Positions 18,801 to 27,002 of a stretch of 38,950 bases of DNA are shown here, piece by piece. Under the pieces are notes generated by a model. The model searched no databases. It was given only the letters and a program-made list of their open reading frames with translations, and was not told where the DNA came from. The position numbers were made by a program, and so were the translations under genes. Location: contig VSNG01000031.1 in assembly GCA_009774175.1 (NCBI GenBank), positions 1-38,950 on the forward strand, written 5' to 3'. Within the stretch, counting starts at the first letter, position 1. The number at the start of each line of letters is the position of its first letter. Origin of the DNA: Lachnospiraceae bacterium (GTDB lineage Bacteria; Bacillota; Clostridia; Lachnospirales; Lachnospiraceae).

Positions 18801-21478
18801 GTGACCTTGGGTACGCCTGGATAAACAGGAAATATAATGAAGACGGAAAAGTGGAGGAAGAACGTTATTTTGACAGCGATGGCCAGCCTGTTGCGTGTAA
18901 AGAGGGTAATTATGCCATTTATCGGGCGTTTTACAAGGGGCAGAATCCGATCAGAAAGGAATACAGGGATGGGGATAATCAGCTGGTACTTCGTCAGGAT
19001 GAGGGGTATGCGGTTTTGGAATACGAGTATGACGACGATAAGTGTACGTTGGAACGTATGAAGGGAACAGACGATAAGCCGGTTGTCAGTAAACAATATC
19101 AATGCGCGGGGTTTCGCCACAGTTATGAGGAGAACGAGGACGAACGCCGGGAAACAACATGGTATCTGGACCTGGATGGCAATCCGATGATCCGACCCGA
19201 TTTGGGTGTTGCAGGCGTGTGCAAACGGTATGATAAGCTGGGGCGGCTGGTCCGGGAGGACTACTATGACATCAGTACGGGAACAGAATCGCAGCCGAAG
19301 CCGATTTTGCATAAGGAGGGCGGCTATGCGATTTTAGAGAATAAGTATGATGAAAGCGGCAATTGTGTAAGGACGCTCTATAAGGATGAGGAGGGTAGAT
19401 TAACGCTGCGAAAAGACGACGGCTATGCGGTGGTCAGAAATACGTTTGACGATTTCGGCAGACGTATCCGGGTTTCCTATTATGGGACGGATTTTGATAT
19501 TGGCGCGGATGATAAACAATTGACGGATGCGAATCAAAGCGCCCTTGTTTTTCATGCGGAATACGGGTGCGCTGAGTTTCGATATGGCTATGATGCGGTT
19601 GGTAACAGAACGGATATCAGCTATGCGGGTACAGATGGAAATGTGATGGTACGAAGGGATCTGGGTTTTGCGAGGGTACATAGCGAATACGACGAGCAGG
19701 GGAAGCTGGTCGCCGAGAGCTATTATGATGTGGACAATAACCTGGCTGCCCGCAGAGAAGAGGGATATGCGTCATTGACACAGGCGTATAGGAACGGTAA
19801 ATGTATAGAGGCCGTATATTATGACACGGATGGAAAGCCGGTTCTGCGAAAAGATCAGGGCTTTGCAATGGAGCGGTGGCAGTATGACGAACTGGGACAG
19901 TGCGTTTCGGATGCTTTTTATGATACAGAGGGAAAACCTGTTATAAACAGGAAGTATTTGTGCGCCGCCTTCGACTATGAATATGACAGCAGAGGGAATC
20001 GGACGGACATCTGGTACAGAGACAGGAGTGGGAAGACCATGATTCGCCCCGATCTGGGATATGCCCATGAAAGGAGCGAGTATGACGACAGGGGGAATCT
20101 GATAAAGAGATTTTATTATGACAGGGAGGAATGCCTGACGCTGGCAAAGGAAAGCGGAATTGCCTATTTTGAGAATGAAAATGAAGAAAACGGGAATTGC
20201 AGGAAAAGAACATGTTACGGCAAAAACAGGCAAATAAAATGTCGAAAGGATGAGGGATATGCTGTTGTTAAGTTTGCTTATGATGAGTACGGGCGGACAA
20301 GCAAAATCCGCTATTATGGAGTGGACGGAAAAACACCTGTTCTTAATCCTAAATATCATTGCGCCGGATTTTTGTATGAATATGAGTATGATGCGGCAGG
20401 ATACAAAGAAACTACGAAATATATGGGTTTAGAAGATGACAAACTCATGATAAGAGAGGACTTGGGGTATGCCCAGCAGGTGATAATGACCCTATATGAC
20501 AGTAAAAACAACAGTGTAATAGAGAGGGGATGTTTTCTGGACACGGACGGAATGCCGACGGCAAAAGCAGAGAGCGGTTATATGGGCTATGAAGACACCT
20601 ATGTCTGCGGGAAATGGGTAAAGGGACAGAGTTATCTGTATTTTTTGGATAACGATGTCTGGTATCGGGGGTTGATGAGACGGCATGATAAAGGCTATGC
20701 CACCATCATAATAAATTTTGATTCATTTGGACAATGCATTTCTGAGTCTTATTTCGATGCGTCGGATCATGCGGTATGCTGTCTGGATGAGGAGGACGGA
20801 GCGGAACTGTGCGCCAGAATAGAATATGATTATGACGAATATGGGAACACGGCAGGCATCAGATATAAAAATGTTTCTGGCAATATGATGATTCATAGAG
20901 ACTGGGGCTATGCGCAGGTGCGCAGCGAACATGATGGACAGGGAAATCTTACGGAGCAGCGGCATTATGATGCAAATAACGAGCCGATAGCCAGACCGGG
21001 CGGATTTTTTTCGGTGAGCTGGTTTTACGACAACGGCAACTGCACGGAAACGCGGTATTATGATGCGGAAAAAGAACTGATGATGCGCAGTGATGAAAAT
21101 TATGCAATCCAGAAAGATCAGTATGATGAATATGGACGAAGTATCCTGTCAACCTACTGTAATACAGAGGGTGAACCTGTTATCAATACCGTGTATGGCT
21201 GCGCTGGGTTTGAATATAAGTATGATCAGTGGGGGAACGAGACAGATATTATATACCGGGATACCGAGGGAGATATGATGGTCCGGGAAAGGCTTGGATT
21301 TGCATGGATCAAAATGGAGTATGACGAATGGGGGAGGCTTGAGGTGAAGAAATATTTTGATGCGGAGCAAAATCCCACAGCGGATTTGAAGGGCTGTGCC
21401 GAGATCAGATACGAATATGACGAACAGGGAATACAGCATGAAAGAGCCTTTGATTTAAACGGAACAGAGCTGCAATAG
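15821..21478 (+). CDS. Giant membrane-anchored YD/RHS-like repeat protein
   Basis: An 1885-residue protein. The first 30 residues are strongly basic. Three hydrophobic helices follow (about 33-53, 60-83 and 117-135). The positive-inside rule puts the rest of the chain outside the cell. Residues 140-510 hold a unique region and divergent repeats, and about 513-620 is a low-complexity acidic/Ala/Pro/Gly linker. From about 640 to the end it is tandem units of 31-40 residues of the form YDxxGR, then YYDxDGxPV, then RxDxGYA, like RHS/YD repeats. No RHS core-associated domain, toxin tip, sortase signal or enzyme domain is visible. The ribosome site GGAGA at 15809-15813 fits the ATG. A surface-exposed scaffold, adhesin or glycan-interacting role is inference from topology and the neighbouring polysaccharide genes. 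Confidence 0.8.
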   Translation: MLNKLKESIKKFGKFLKKKMKRGHKKYRWFDVMELLVSAITLTAFCTISPILAEYQGKQVVYWTAVGVIALLVMTALWQIACLIGRKNGKKIFRVIGSWGTEALDAIGRWIHAPRFLYRLALVVGMGTCLIMVLCQTHSTKCYTAVTEKFGIPVGVGKPLRDNELKDLAEYWTIEHYWLRRTISVTHEDAYHENEIMGQYSSLYNMNFFQPVERMDYKYKKNRKKFKDLYDDKAYLEADRNGFREPTAIFYYNGDGKLLLQMKKRNDSDTYDILTYAVDSEPQLFNSTLLRIPEEEDDEEGDNKKKQEKDEIITRNATEASVMSQAIEVTYNSDGLPETRRISPHIYNLCGVNGERYTYNENKQLTALYYLDINGDAICNQKGIMMVSFEYDEKSRLTGIRYFSDEKGEERIEGFQGVFCEKFEYDTDGNLCIRKQLNQSENRWYDKNGVCEYRYTYAEGRLEREEFLDFSGNMANNQNPNVKSTLMEFAEDRDEEGNKVITVSFDPVIRLAESNADVPTDKAEENRSREERQDIISVMSGRVIRGMWEDDNVDKKQDETEGQSGEASVQPVDESGNAKKVEKSAAAPEGKAADGLVAAEETAPAGGDTSRNNQEKEELPVRNYTKVCHAIDEKNNTLKISYYNDKRPVKNEQGFSVEQISYDSEHRVEKKAYFDEKEKPCLTADGYSQVMFNYRFGRGDEKERIEYKNADEELAINNRKDCGYAAVEYMPYENGENLNGNTIIELKYYDEDNKPFLLPEKGYAKIRQTYNNRGLLIRETYHNEENGEEVSARRTDYMAAGIDYEYADDGNLICEVYKDASDQPVNRYDTGYAIRFQEFKNGKHVKTHYQGYMDNVLQDVSNKKFGIGSVEYVYANGREVEQRYFDINGNPILRSDIGCAILKKEYNNRGLEAAYFYYGTDGELILRKDTGYAVLRYQYDELGRKVLLHYFGVDQKPVISTEDHCAGRQYQYDEEGNRSDTRYLDANDNLMTRRDLGYAWINRKYNEDGKVEEERYFDSDGQPVACKEGNYAIYRAFYKGQNPIRKEYRDGDNQLVLRQDEGYAVLEYEYDDDKCTLERMKGTDDKPVVSKQYQCAGFRHSYEENEDERRETTWYLDLDGNPMIRPDLGVAGVCKRYDKLGRLVREDYYDISTGTESQPKPILHKEGGYAILENKYDESGNCVRTLYKDEEGRLTLRKDDGYAVVRNTFDDFGRRIRVSYYGTDFDIGADDKQLTDANQSALVFHAEYGCAEFRYGYDAVGNRTDISYAGTDGNVMVRRDLGFARVHSEYDEQGKLVAESYYDVDNNLAARREEGYASLTQAYRNGKCIEAVYYDTDGKPVLRKDQGFAMERWQYDELGQCVSDAFYDTEGKPVINRKYLCAAFDYEYDSRGNRTDIWYRDRSGKTMIRPDLGYAHERSEYDDRGNLIKRFYYDREECLTLAKESGIAYFENENEENGNCRKRTCYGKNRQIKCRKDEGYAVVKFAYDEYGRTSKIRYYGVDGKTPVLNPKYHCAGFLYEYEYDAAGYKETTKYMGLEDDKLMIREDLGYAQQVIMTLYDSKNNSVIERGCFLDTDGMPTAKAESGYMGYEDTYVCGKWVKGQSYLYFLDNDVWYRGLMRRHDKGYATIIINFDSFGQCISESYFDASDHAVCCLDEEDGAELCARIEYDYDEYGNTAGIRYKNVSGNMMIHRDWGYAQVRSEHDGQGNLTEQRHYDANNEPIARPGGFFSVSWFYDNGNCTETRYYDAEKELMMRSDENYAIQKDQYDEYGRSILSTYCNTEGEPVINTVYGCAGFEYKYDQWGNETDIIYRDTEGDMMVRERLGFAWIKMEYDEWGRLEVKKYFDAEQNPTADLKGCAEIRYEYDEQGIQHERAFDLNGTELQ
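18620..21475 (+). repeat. Seven tandem four-unit blocks inside the giant protein
   Basis: Protein residues 934-1885 divide into seven successive blocks beginning at residues 934, 1065, 1204, 1350, 1482, 1628 and 1763 (lengths 131, 139, 146, 132, 146, 135 and 123). Each block contains four sub-units in fixed order with their own end signatures: A ends with a Cys-Ala pair, B with RxDLGYA-type ends, C with KEGxYA-type ends, D with LRKDxGYA-type ends. The last C and D units depart from this and the final D stops short. Two further units matching C and D precede the first block. The DNA copies have diverged, so the blocks arose by older segmental duplication. Confidence 0.8.
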
Positions 21479-21508
21479 GAGCGATACTTTTGGCCAACGT
21501 AAAAAAAC

Positions 21509-21537
21509 TTTCTGTATACAGAAAAATAGTGTATAAT
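21509..21537 (+). promoter_or_regulatory. Palindromic operator candidate with -10 box before the UDP-xylose synthase gene
   Basis: TTTCTGTATACAGAAA at 21509-21524 is a perfect 16-base palindrome. TATAAT, a perfect -10 consensus, follows at 21532-21537. The -35 position would fall in the palindrome and matches consensus poorly, as expected for a regulated promoter. It lies in the 92-base gap between the giant gene and the sugar operon. Confidence 0.45.
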
Positions 21538-21570
21538 AATGGAAGCAAAAAGAAACAAGAAGGAAACGGT

Positions 21571-22509
21571 ATGGATAGAAAAAGAATATTAGTAACCGGC
21601 GGCGCGGGATTTTTGGGCTCTCACCTGTGTGACCGTCTGATTGAACAGGGAAATGATGTGATCTGTCTGGACAACCTGTTTACAGGCAGAAAAGAAAACA
21701 TTAGACATTTGATGGGGAATCCCTATTTTGAATTTATTAGGCATGATGTGACGGAGCCAATCTATGTGGAGGTGGATCAGATCTATAATCTCGCCTGCCC
21801 GGCAAGCCCGATTCATTATCAGTACGATCCGATTAAAACCGGAAAGACCAGCGTAATCGGGGCATTAAACTCCCTTGGCCTTGCCAAGCGTGTGAAGGCA
21901 AGGGTGCTGCAGGCGAGCACCAGCGAGGTGTACGGAGATCCTGAGATCCATCCCCAGCCTGAGACATACAGGGGATGTGTTAATCCCATTGGCGTGCGTT
22001 CCTGCTATGATGAGGGAAAGCGCATGGCGGAGACGCTGTTCTTTGACTATTACAGACAGCATCATGTGGACATTAAGGTGATCCGTATCTTTAACACATA
22101 CGGGCCGCGTATGAGCGACAACGACGGCCGCGTAGTGTCGAATTTTATTGTGCAGGCGCTGCGCAACGAGGATATCACCATATACGGGGACGGTATGCAG
22201 ACAAGAAGCTTCTGTTACGTGGATGACCTGATAGACGGTATGATGAAGATGATGAACAGCAGGGACGGATTTACAGGGCCGGTTAATCTGGGCAATCCGG
22301 GAGAGTTTACGATGCTGCAGCTGGCGGAGACGATCATCCGGCTGACGTCTTCCACTTCAAAGATTGTATATAAACCGCTGCCGCAGGATGACCCGATGCA
22401 GCGCAAGCCCATTATTGATCTGGCGAAGCAGGAGCTTGGCTGGAAGCCCAAAGTACAGCTGGAGGAGGGGCTTTTGAAGACGATTGAGTATTTCAGGAAC
22501 AGGGAATAG
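21571..22509 (+). CDS. UDP-glucuronate decarboxylase (UDP-xylose synthase)
   Basis: A 312-residue extended short-chain dehydrogenase with the bacterial UXS pattern. GGAGFLGSHLCDRL near residue 9 binds NAD, and the catalytic YxxxK is Tyr146-Lys150 in SCYDEGKRMAE. The segments NTYGPRM and DDGRVVSNFI are hallmarks of the UXS subgroup. It oxidises UDP-glucuronate at C4, decarboxylates it and reduces the product to UDP-xylose, using bound NAD. The ATG at 21571 follows AAGGAAA and gives the usual family length; a longer frame from a TTG at 21490 would add 27 residues unlike the family and would run over the promoter candidate. It heads the second, more GC-rich glycan block, so xylose or a derived pentose is a probable component. 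Confidence 0.93.
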   Translation: MDRKRILVTGGAGFLGSHLCDRLIEQGNDVICLDNLFTGRKENIRHLMGNPYFEFIRHDVTEPIYVEVDQIYNLACPASPIHYQYDPIKTGKTSVIGALNSLGLAKRVKARVLQASTSEVYGDPEIHPQPETYRGCVNPIGVRSCYDEGKRMAETLFFDYYRQHHVDIKVIRIFNTYGPRMSDNDGRVVSNFIVQALRNEDITIYGDGMQTRSFCYVDDLIDGMMKMMNSRDGFTGPVNLGNPGEFTMLQLAETIIRLTSSTSKIVYKPLPQDDPMQRKPIIDLAKQELGWKPKVQLEEGLLKTIEYFRNRE

Positions 22510-22565
22510 TCCGGCGCACTTAAGGATTACAGTCATAGGCTGCTTTGAGAAGGGGTATTACGGGG

Positions 22566-23933
22566 ATGAAAAGTAAAACAAAAGCTTTTCAGGGAGGGGT
22601 GTTTCTGGGACTTTTCCTGATAAGCCTGCTTATGCAGATGCTGATTAATGATGGAGAAGTTTTCTTTGATGCATCTCTTTATTGGGAATTGGGGAAAGAG
22701 TGCGGCTGGAGTGTCAGGAATATGACTTCCGCGTATCGGGGCTGGCTTCTTCCCTTTTTCTTTTCCATATGCTATAAATTGGGAATGCTTTTCGGTAAGG
22801 AGTTTTTAGGGTATTGGATTTTATCTTCGATAGTATTTGCGATTACGTTTACCATTCTGTTTTTTGCGGTATCCAGAATATTGGAGTTTGAAAAAGACGA
22901 TATTTTTGTTGTATTGGCAGGCGGGGGCTGCGGAATTGTTTTCTGGCTTTTCTTTCGCGGATTGTTTACTTATCCACTGTCTGACTTCTTTGCATTTTTC
23001 CTTTCTCTTACATCGCTTATTCTCATGCACGCTATTTTGGAAAAACAGACAGGATGGTATATAAAGGCGATACAGGCATTTCTTTTGGGGCTGTGCTTAT
23101 ATGGCGCATATAATATCCGGACAATTTATCTTTTTCTGGCTATTGTTGGTATAGTGCTGATTACGATTTGGCAGATTTATGAGAAAAAATGGATACAGAC
23201 GTTAATAACGGTATTATGTTGTTGGGGAGGTATGGCGGTATGCGCATTGCCGCAGATGATCTTAAATCATAAGCTGTTTGGGGTATATGTATGGAAGGTA
23301 CCTACGGGAGATTTGATGCTGTTCCAGCTGCATTGTGGAATCAGTACGGGGCGGTACGCAACCTATGTTGGGGATATGGCGCTTTATGCAGCGAGAGGGA
23401 TGTACTTTGAAGACGGCAGCGGGCAGGCTATATTGGACGGGTTGCAATTGGCGGAATTTACTTCCTATGGGGAATTTTTCAGTCTGATCCTGCGCCATCC
23501 GTTGGACTTTGCAGGTATCTATATGCGTCATTTATTGAATATGCTGTATCCTTTTTATCCGAACCAGTATATTAAGGATATCACAAGGGATAAAAGCTTG
23601 CTATTGCTGGTGTTTTATACTATATTGTTTATAGCTGTTTTTTCTTTTGTTCATTCGGCAAAATTGAAAAGCAAAAAGTGGATATGGCTTTTCCTGATAT
23701 TGGTGCCATGTTTTTGCATTTTGCCGGGAGCGGTGGAAATCAGGTTTTTTATTGCACTGCATTTTATAATTTACATGTATGCAACGCTGGGAATTAAAGA
23801 GTTTATTACGCAATTTCGGATGAATAAAATGAAGTATATGGCAGGGTATTTGGTAGGATTTTTACTTTACATTGCATATGCCGGGATGCTGCTGGCAACA
23901 GCAGAGTTTGGTGTTGCGTTGATTAATCCATAA
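22566..23933 (+). CDS. Polytopic membrane protein, GT-C-like glycosyltransferase candidate
   Basis: A 455-residue protein with about ten hydrophobic helices. After the first helix comes an outside loop DGEVFFDASLYWELG with acidic residues (Glu31, Asp35), the position of the catalytic acidic motif in GT-C enzymes, and then AYRGWLLPFFFS. GT-C enzymes use polyprenyl-phosphate sugars as donors at the outer face. The DPM1/GtrB-like enzymes encoded at 25459 and 28531 could supply such donors. The ATG at 22566 is used because AGGGG lies ten bases upstream; a TTG at 22545 is less likely. An alternative role is a Wzy-type polymerase, but the outside acidic loop favours GT-C. It is followed 10 bases later by a second protein of the same type. 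Confidence 0.6.
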   Translation: MKSKTKAFQGGVFLGLFLISLLMQMLINDGEVFFDASLYWELGKECGWSVRNMTSAYRGWLLPFFFSICYKLGMLFGKEFLGYWILSSIVFAITFTILFFAVSRILEFEKDDIFVVLAGGGCGIVFWLFFRGLFTYPLSDFFAFFLSLTSLILMHAILEKQTGWYIKAIQAFLLGLCLYGAYNIRTIYLFLAIVGIVLITIWQIYEKKWIQTLITVLCCWGGMAVCALPQMILNHKLFGVYVWKVPTGDLMLFQLHCGISTGRYATYVGDMALYAARGMYFEDGSGQAILDGLQLAEFTSYGEFFSLILRHPLDFAGIYMRHLLNMLYPFYPNQYIKDITRDKSLLLLVFYTILFIAVFSFVHSAKLKSKKWIWLFLILVPCFCILPGAVEIRFFIALHFIIYMYATLGIKEFITQFRMNKMKYMAGYLVGFLLYIAYAGMLLATAEFGVALINP

Positions 23934-23943
23934 GGAGTTTACG

Positions 23944-25440
23944 ATGGAAAGAAAGCGGATGATTCAACTGCCCTTATGGGCGGGAATTGTCATAATGTGT
24001 CTTCCAATATTGATTTGCACATTATACACTTATCCGGTGCAGGACGATTTTTTTAATACATGGAATGTGAATATGACAATGCAGGAAGGACATACAGCGT
24101 TTGGCGCAGCTCTTTTGATGGCTTTGAAGGGCTGGACGAATTACAGCGGCTATTATTTTTCTTTGTTTCTCACTTATTTTTCAGATGCACTGGTTCAATG
24201 TGATATAGGGGCGATACGCTGCTGCCAGTTCGTGATGGCATTGGTCTTTTATGCTTCTGTATTTCTGTTTATCAGAACGATGGTGGTGAAGGTTTTCAGA
24301 TATGAAAAGGAAAAGTCTCTGCCGGTTATTTTCTTATTTTTTATTTGTATTACCAGTTTATATTATTTTGGGGAGCACGAGGATTTTCTGTGGTTTTGTG
24401 CATCCGTAATTTATCTGATTCCCATGATCTTTATTATGCTGGGAGTCGTATGTGTGGTGTATGGGTTGGAAACTGAAAAGTGCTGGTATATGGTGCCGGC
24501 GGTGGTCTTCGGGTTTCTGGCCGGTGGGGCGGTTTTGAATATAGCCGCATGGGGATGTATTTTGTATGTCATGACGGCATACTGGGGAATCATAGTGAAA
24601 CGTCGGATCAAACAAACGATAATTATGTGCGTTCCGATGTTAATTGGCGGTGCAATTAATGCAGTAGCGCCGGGGAATTTTGTGAGAAAAGGCGGTTTGG
24701 GCAGCGGCGAAATCTGGCTGACCGCGGTGGGAACGATTCAGTACGTGTGGGAGCGAATGAAGCTTTTCCTGTTTCAGTACCCGATATTTACGGCTGTTCT
24801 TTTAGCGCTGATCATACTGTTACTTTGCATTCCGATTGGAGAGCAGAAGTATAAATTCTATTTTCCTCTTCTATTTACATTTATGATGTTTCTGGAGGTG
24901 TGCATTGTCATTTACCCCGTAGCTTTGGGATATGGAATGGATGTGTATCGAATGATGGACAGAAGTAATTTTATTTCGGATTTCGTAATATTCTTCGATT
25001 TCTTCCTGACCATATTTTACTGGCGGGGATGGCTGGCAGTCAGGTGTCAGAAGGTTTGTGCGAAAGGCAGGTACAGGCTGGCGTTATTTACAGGTATGCT
25101 GATTCTGTTTGCAATTACGACAGGCTGGTCACTTCGGAATGACAGGATAAGCTGCCTGAGGCTTTACAGAGAGCTTTTTTGCGGGGAGATATCTTCTTAT
25201 GCGGAATGGAATGTATCTGTCATAGAAGCAATTGAGAAAGCGGCAGGAGAGGCAGGGAAAGGCATAATCGAAATTTCCACAAATCCGATGGAGGACAGCA
25301 CATGTCTGGAAAATCCCAAATTTCTGTACGGCTATTATGATCCCGAGGAAACCTTTGGCAATCGTTCATATGCAAAATTTTATGGAGTGGACGCTGTTTA
25401 TATTTATAACGAATCAGCCGGAGGAGGCTTGGGGAAATAA
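23944..25440 (+). CDS. Polytopic membrane protein with DD loop, GT-C-like glycosyltransferase candidate
   Basis: A 498-residue protein with ten or more membrane helices and a soluble C-terminal tail of roughly 90 residues. The first outside loop carries TYPVQDDFFNT with Asp34-Asp35, the double-acidic motif of GT-C glycosyltransferases. The tail may contact the acceptor. A TAAGGAG ribosome site precedes the ATG. It is the second of two GT-C-like proteins in tandem and is followed by a polyprenyl-phosphate sugar synthase-like GT2, the usual pairing for outside glycan decoration. Donor and acceptor are unknown. Confidence 0.65.
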   Translation: MERKRMIQLPLWAGIVIMCLPILICTLYTYPVQDDFFNTWNVNMTMQEGHTAFGAALLMALKGWTNYSGYYFSLFLTYFSDALVQCDIGAIRCCQFVMALVFYASVFLFIRTMVVKVFRYEKEKSLPVIFLFFICITSLYYFGEHEDFLWFCASVIYLIPMIFIMLGVVCVVYGLETEKCWYMVPAVVFGFLAGGAVLNIAAWGCILYVMTAYWGIIVKRRIKQTIIMCVPMLIGGAINAVAPGNFVRKGGLGSGEIWLTAVGTIQYVWERMKLFLFQYPIFTAVLLALIILLLCIPIGEQKYKFYFPLLFTFMMFLEVCIVIYPVALGYGMDVYRMMDRSNFISDFVIFFDFFLTIFYWRGWLAVRCQKVCAKGRYRLALFTGMLILFAITTGWSLRNDRISCLRLYRELFCGEISSYAEWNVSVIEAIEKAAGEAGKGIIEISTNPMEDSTCLENPKFLYGYYDPEETFGNRSYAKFYGVDAVYIYNESAGGGLGK

Positions 25441-25458
25441 AAAAAGAAAGGACTGCTT

Positions 25459-26400
25459 ATGAAGATATCATTGATCATTCCGGTATATTATAATCAGGAC
25501 AACTTGCCGCCGCTTTATCGGGATATCCGCGAGAAATTATATTCACATACGGAATATGAGTGGGAAATTGTCATGGTAAACGACGGCTCCGAAGACGACA
25601 GCTATAAAATCATGAAGGAACTGGCGGCGGGAGATTCCTGTATTAAGAGTATCAGCCTGTCGCGCAATTTCGGCTCCCATGCGGCAATTCTGTGCGGCCT
25701 GTCAAAATGTACCGGGGACTGCGCGGTGGTGAAGGCGGCTGATTTACAGGAGCCGACGGAGCTGGTTCTGGATATGGTAAAACGGTGGGAGGCCGGATAC
25801 AATGTGGTTCTGGCAGTCAGAAAAGACCGGGAGGAAAGTAAGAGTCAGACATTGTTTGCGAATTTATACTATACCATGGTGCGGAAAATGATGTTGAGCG
25901 CCATGCCAAAAGGGGGCTTTGACGTCTATCTTGTGGATCGGAAGGTGATTGACGTGCTGGACGCTTTGGATGAGAAAAACAGCGCGCTGACAGGGCAGAT
26001 CCTCTGGAGCGGATTTAAAACGGACAGGGTGTATTATACCAGGCTGGCAAGGGAAATCGGTAAAAGCAGATGGACGTTGAAGAAAAAAATCAGGTTGGTA
26101 ATGGATACGATGTTCAGTTTTTCGACGCTTCCGATTAAGGCTGTGACCATGATTGGCGTTTGCTCTTTTGCGGGTTCTCTGATTTGGGCGGCGGTGGAGC
26201 TGATCTGCAAACTGCTGGGACTAATTAACGTAAGCGGATGGACAACCCTTTTTATATTCAATCTGTTCAGCTTTGGCGTTATTATGCTTACGCTGGGAAT
26301 TTTGGGAGAATATATATGGCGGACTTTCGACGCCTCCAGAAACCGGCCTCCTTATATTATTGAGGAGGAGAGCGGGGAAGAAAGGAACGGGGAAAAGTGA
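25459..26400 (+). CDS. Polyprenyl-phosphate sugar transferase (GtrB/DPM1-like GT2)
   Basis: A 313-residue enzyme with an N-terminal GT-A domain (SLIIPVYYNQDNL, VNDGSEDDS, LSRNFGSHAA, then ADLQEPTE as the metal-binding segment) and two C-terminal membrane helices at about 228-250 and 262-285. Family members transfer a sugar from a nucleotide donor to polyprenyl phosphate on the inner face. The usual D-L-Q-D-P motif is D-L-Q-E-P here, which may alter the metal site. It follows the two GT-C-like genes, supporting a donor-supply role. The stop overlaps the next start by four bases. Confidence 0.88.
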   Translation: MKISLIIPVYYNQDNLPPLYRDIREKLYSHTEYEWEIVMVNDGSEDDSYKIMKELAAGDSCIKSISLSRNFGSHAAILCGLSKCTGDCAVVKAADLQEPTELVLDMVKRWEAGYNVVLAVRKDREESKSQTLFANLYYTMVRKMMLSAMPKGGFDVYLVDRKVIDVLDALDEKNSALTGQILWSGFKTDRVYYTRLAREIGKSRWTLKKKIRLVMDTMFSFSTLPIKAVTMIGVCSFAGSLIWAAVELICKLLGLINVSGWTTLFIFNLFSFGVIMLTLGILGEYIWRTFDASRNRPPYIIEEESGEERNGEK

Positions 26401-26939
26401 TTTCGTTACGGGAGATACGGGAACAGGATGCGGGGCAGATGCTTGAGTGGATGCACGATCCTGACATTCAGAAAGGTTTTAGGAAGAATATGCTGAATGT
26501 GACGCAGGATGAGGCCAGGCAGTTTTGCCGGAATGCAAAACTGGCGAAGCGGCTGGAGCCGGGACAGGATATGCATTTGGCAATTGCCGGTGAAAAAGAC
26601 GAATATCTGGGGACGATCAGCCTCAAGGAAATCAATCCGGAATTTCGTTCGGCGGAATTGGCGATTGTCCTGCGGAAAAAGGCGCAGGGGCATGAAGTCG
26701 GTACAAAAGCAATAAAGCTGCTGCTAAAAAAGGGATTTGAGGAATTGGGGCTTCATCGAATTTATCTGACAGTACTGGCCGACAACATAGCGGCGATAAA
26801 GCTCTATGAAAAATGTGGATTTGTATTAGAGGGCGAACTGCGGGATCATCTTTTCCTGAACGGAAGATATGTTTCGTGGAAGCTGTACGGAATGCTTGAA
26901 GAAGAATATGCCATAATAAATAGCTCTGATGGCAGATAA
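26397..26939 (+). CDS. GNAT N-acetyltransferase, probably for an aminosugar
   Basis: A 180-residue single-domain GNAT protein of the RimJ/RimL-like group. RKKAQGHEVGTKAIKLLLKKGFEELGLHRIYLTV contains the acetyl-CoA pyrophosphate loop and the helix after it, and NIAAIKLYEKCGFVLEGELRDH is the conserved C-terminal signature. The GTG start lies inside the preceding stop (four-base overlap). Its neighbours are a 3-aminotransferase and an FdtA-like ketoisomerase, so it probably acetylates the amino group of a 3-amino-3,6-dideoxy sugar nucleotide. In the characterised Fdt and Qdt pathways that step is done by a left-handed beta-helix enzyme, so this would be an alternative solution. Protein substrates are a less likely option. 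Confidence 0.85.
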   Translation: MISLREIREQDAGQMLEWMHDPDIQKGFRKNMLNVTQDEARQFCRNAKLAKRLEPGQDMHLAIAGEKDEYLGTISLKEINPEFRSAELAIVLRKKAQGHEVGTKAIKLLLKKGFEELGLHRIYLTVLADNIAAIKLYEKCGFVLEGELRDHLFLNGRYVSWKLYGMLEEEYAIINSSDGR

Positions 26940-27002
26940 AAAACTGCATGTGCGGCCATTAATCGCCGCTTTGTCATAGGCTGCCTGGAAATGAGGATTA
27001 AC

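Noticed and set aside
18596..20359. Long open frames on the minus strand opposite the giant repeat gene (up to 238 codons)
   Set aside because: They mirror the repetitive composition of the plus-strand repeats, lack ribosome sites and resemble no protein; they are shadows.
18620..21475. Treating the repeats as a CRISPR or DNA-level satellite
   Set aside because: Periodicity is in the protein; nucleotide copies are diverged and in frame throughout.
15821..21478. Calling the giant protein an RHS toxin
   Set aside because: No core-associated domain or toxin tip, and the frame ends within a repeat unit; only the repeat type resembles RHS.
21490..21570. N-terminal extension of UDP-xylose synthase from TTG at 21490
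   Set aside because: The added 27 residues are basic, unlike the family, and overlap the palindrome and -10 box.
26952..26969. GCGGC/GCCGC hairpin between the acetyltransferase and aminotransferase genes
   Set aside because: Five-base stem with only TTTG after it; too weak to call a terminator inside a tight operon.
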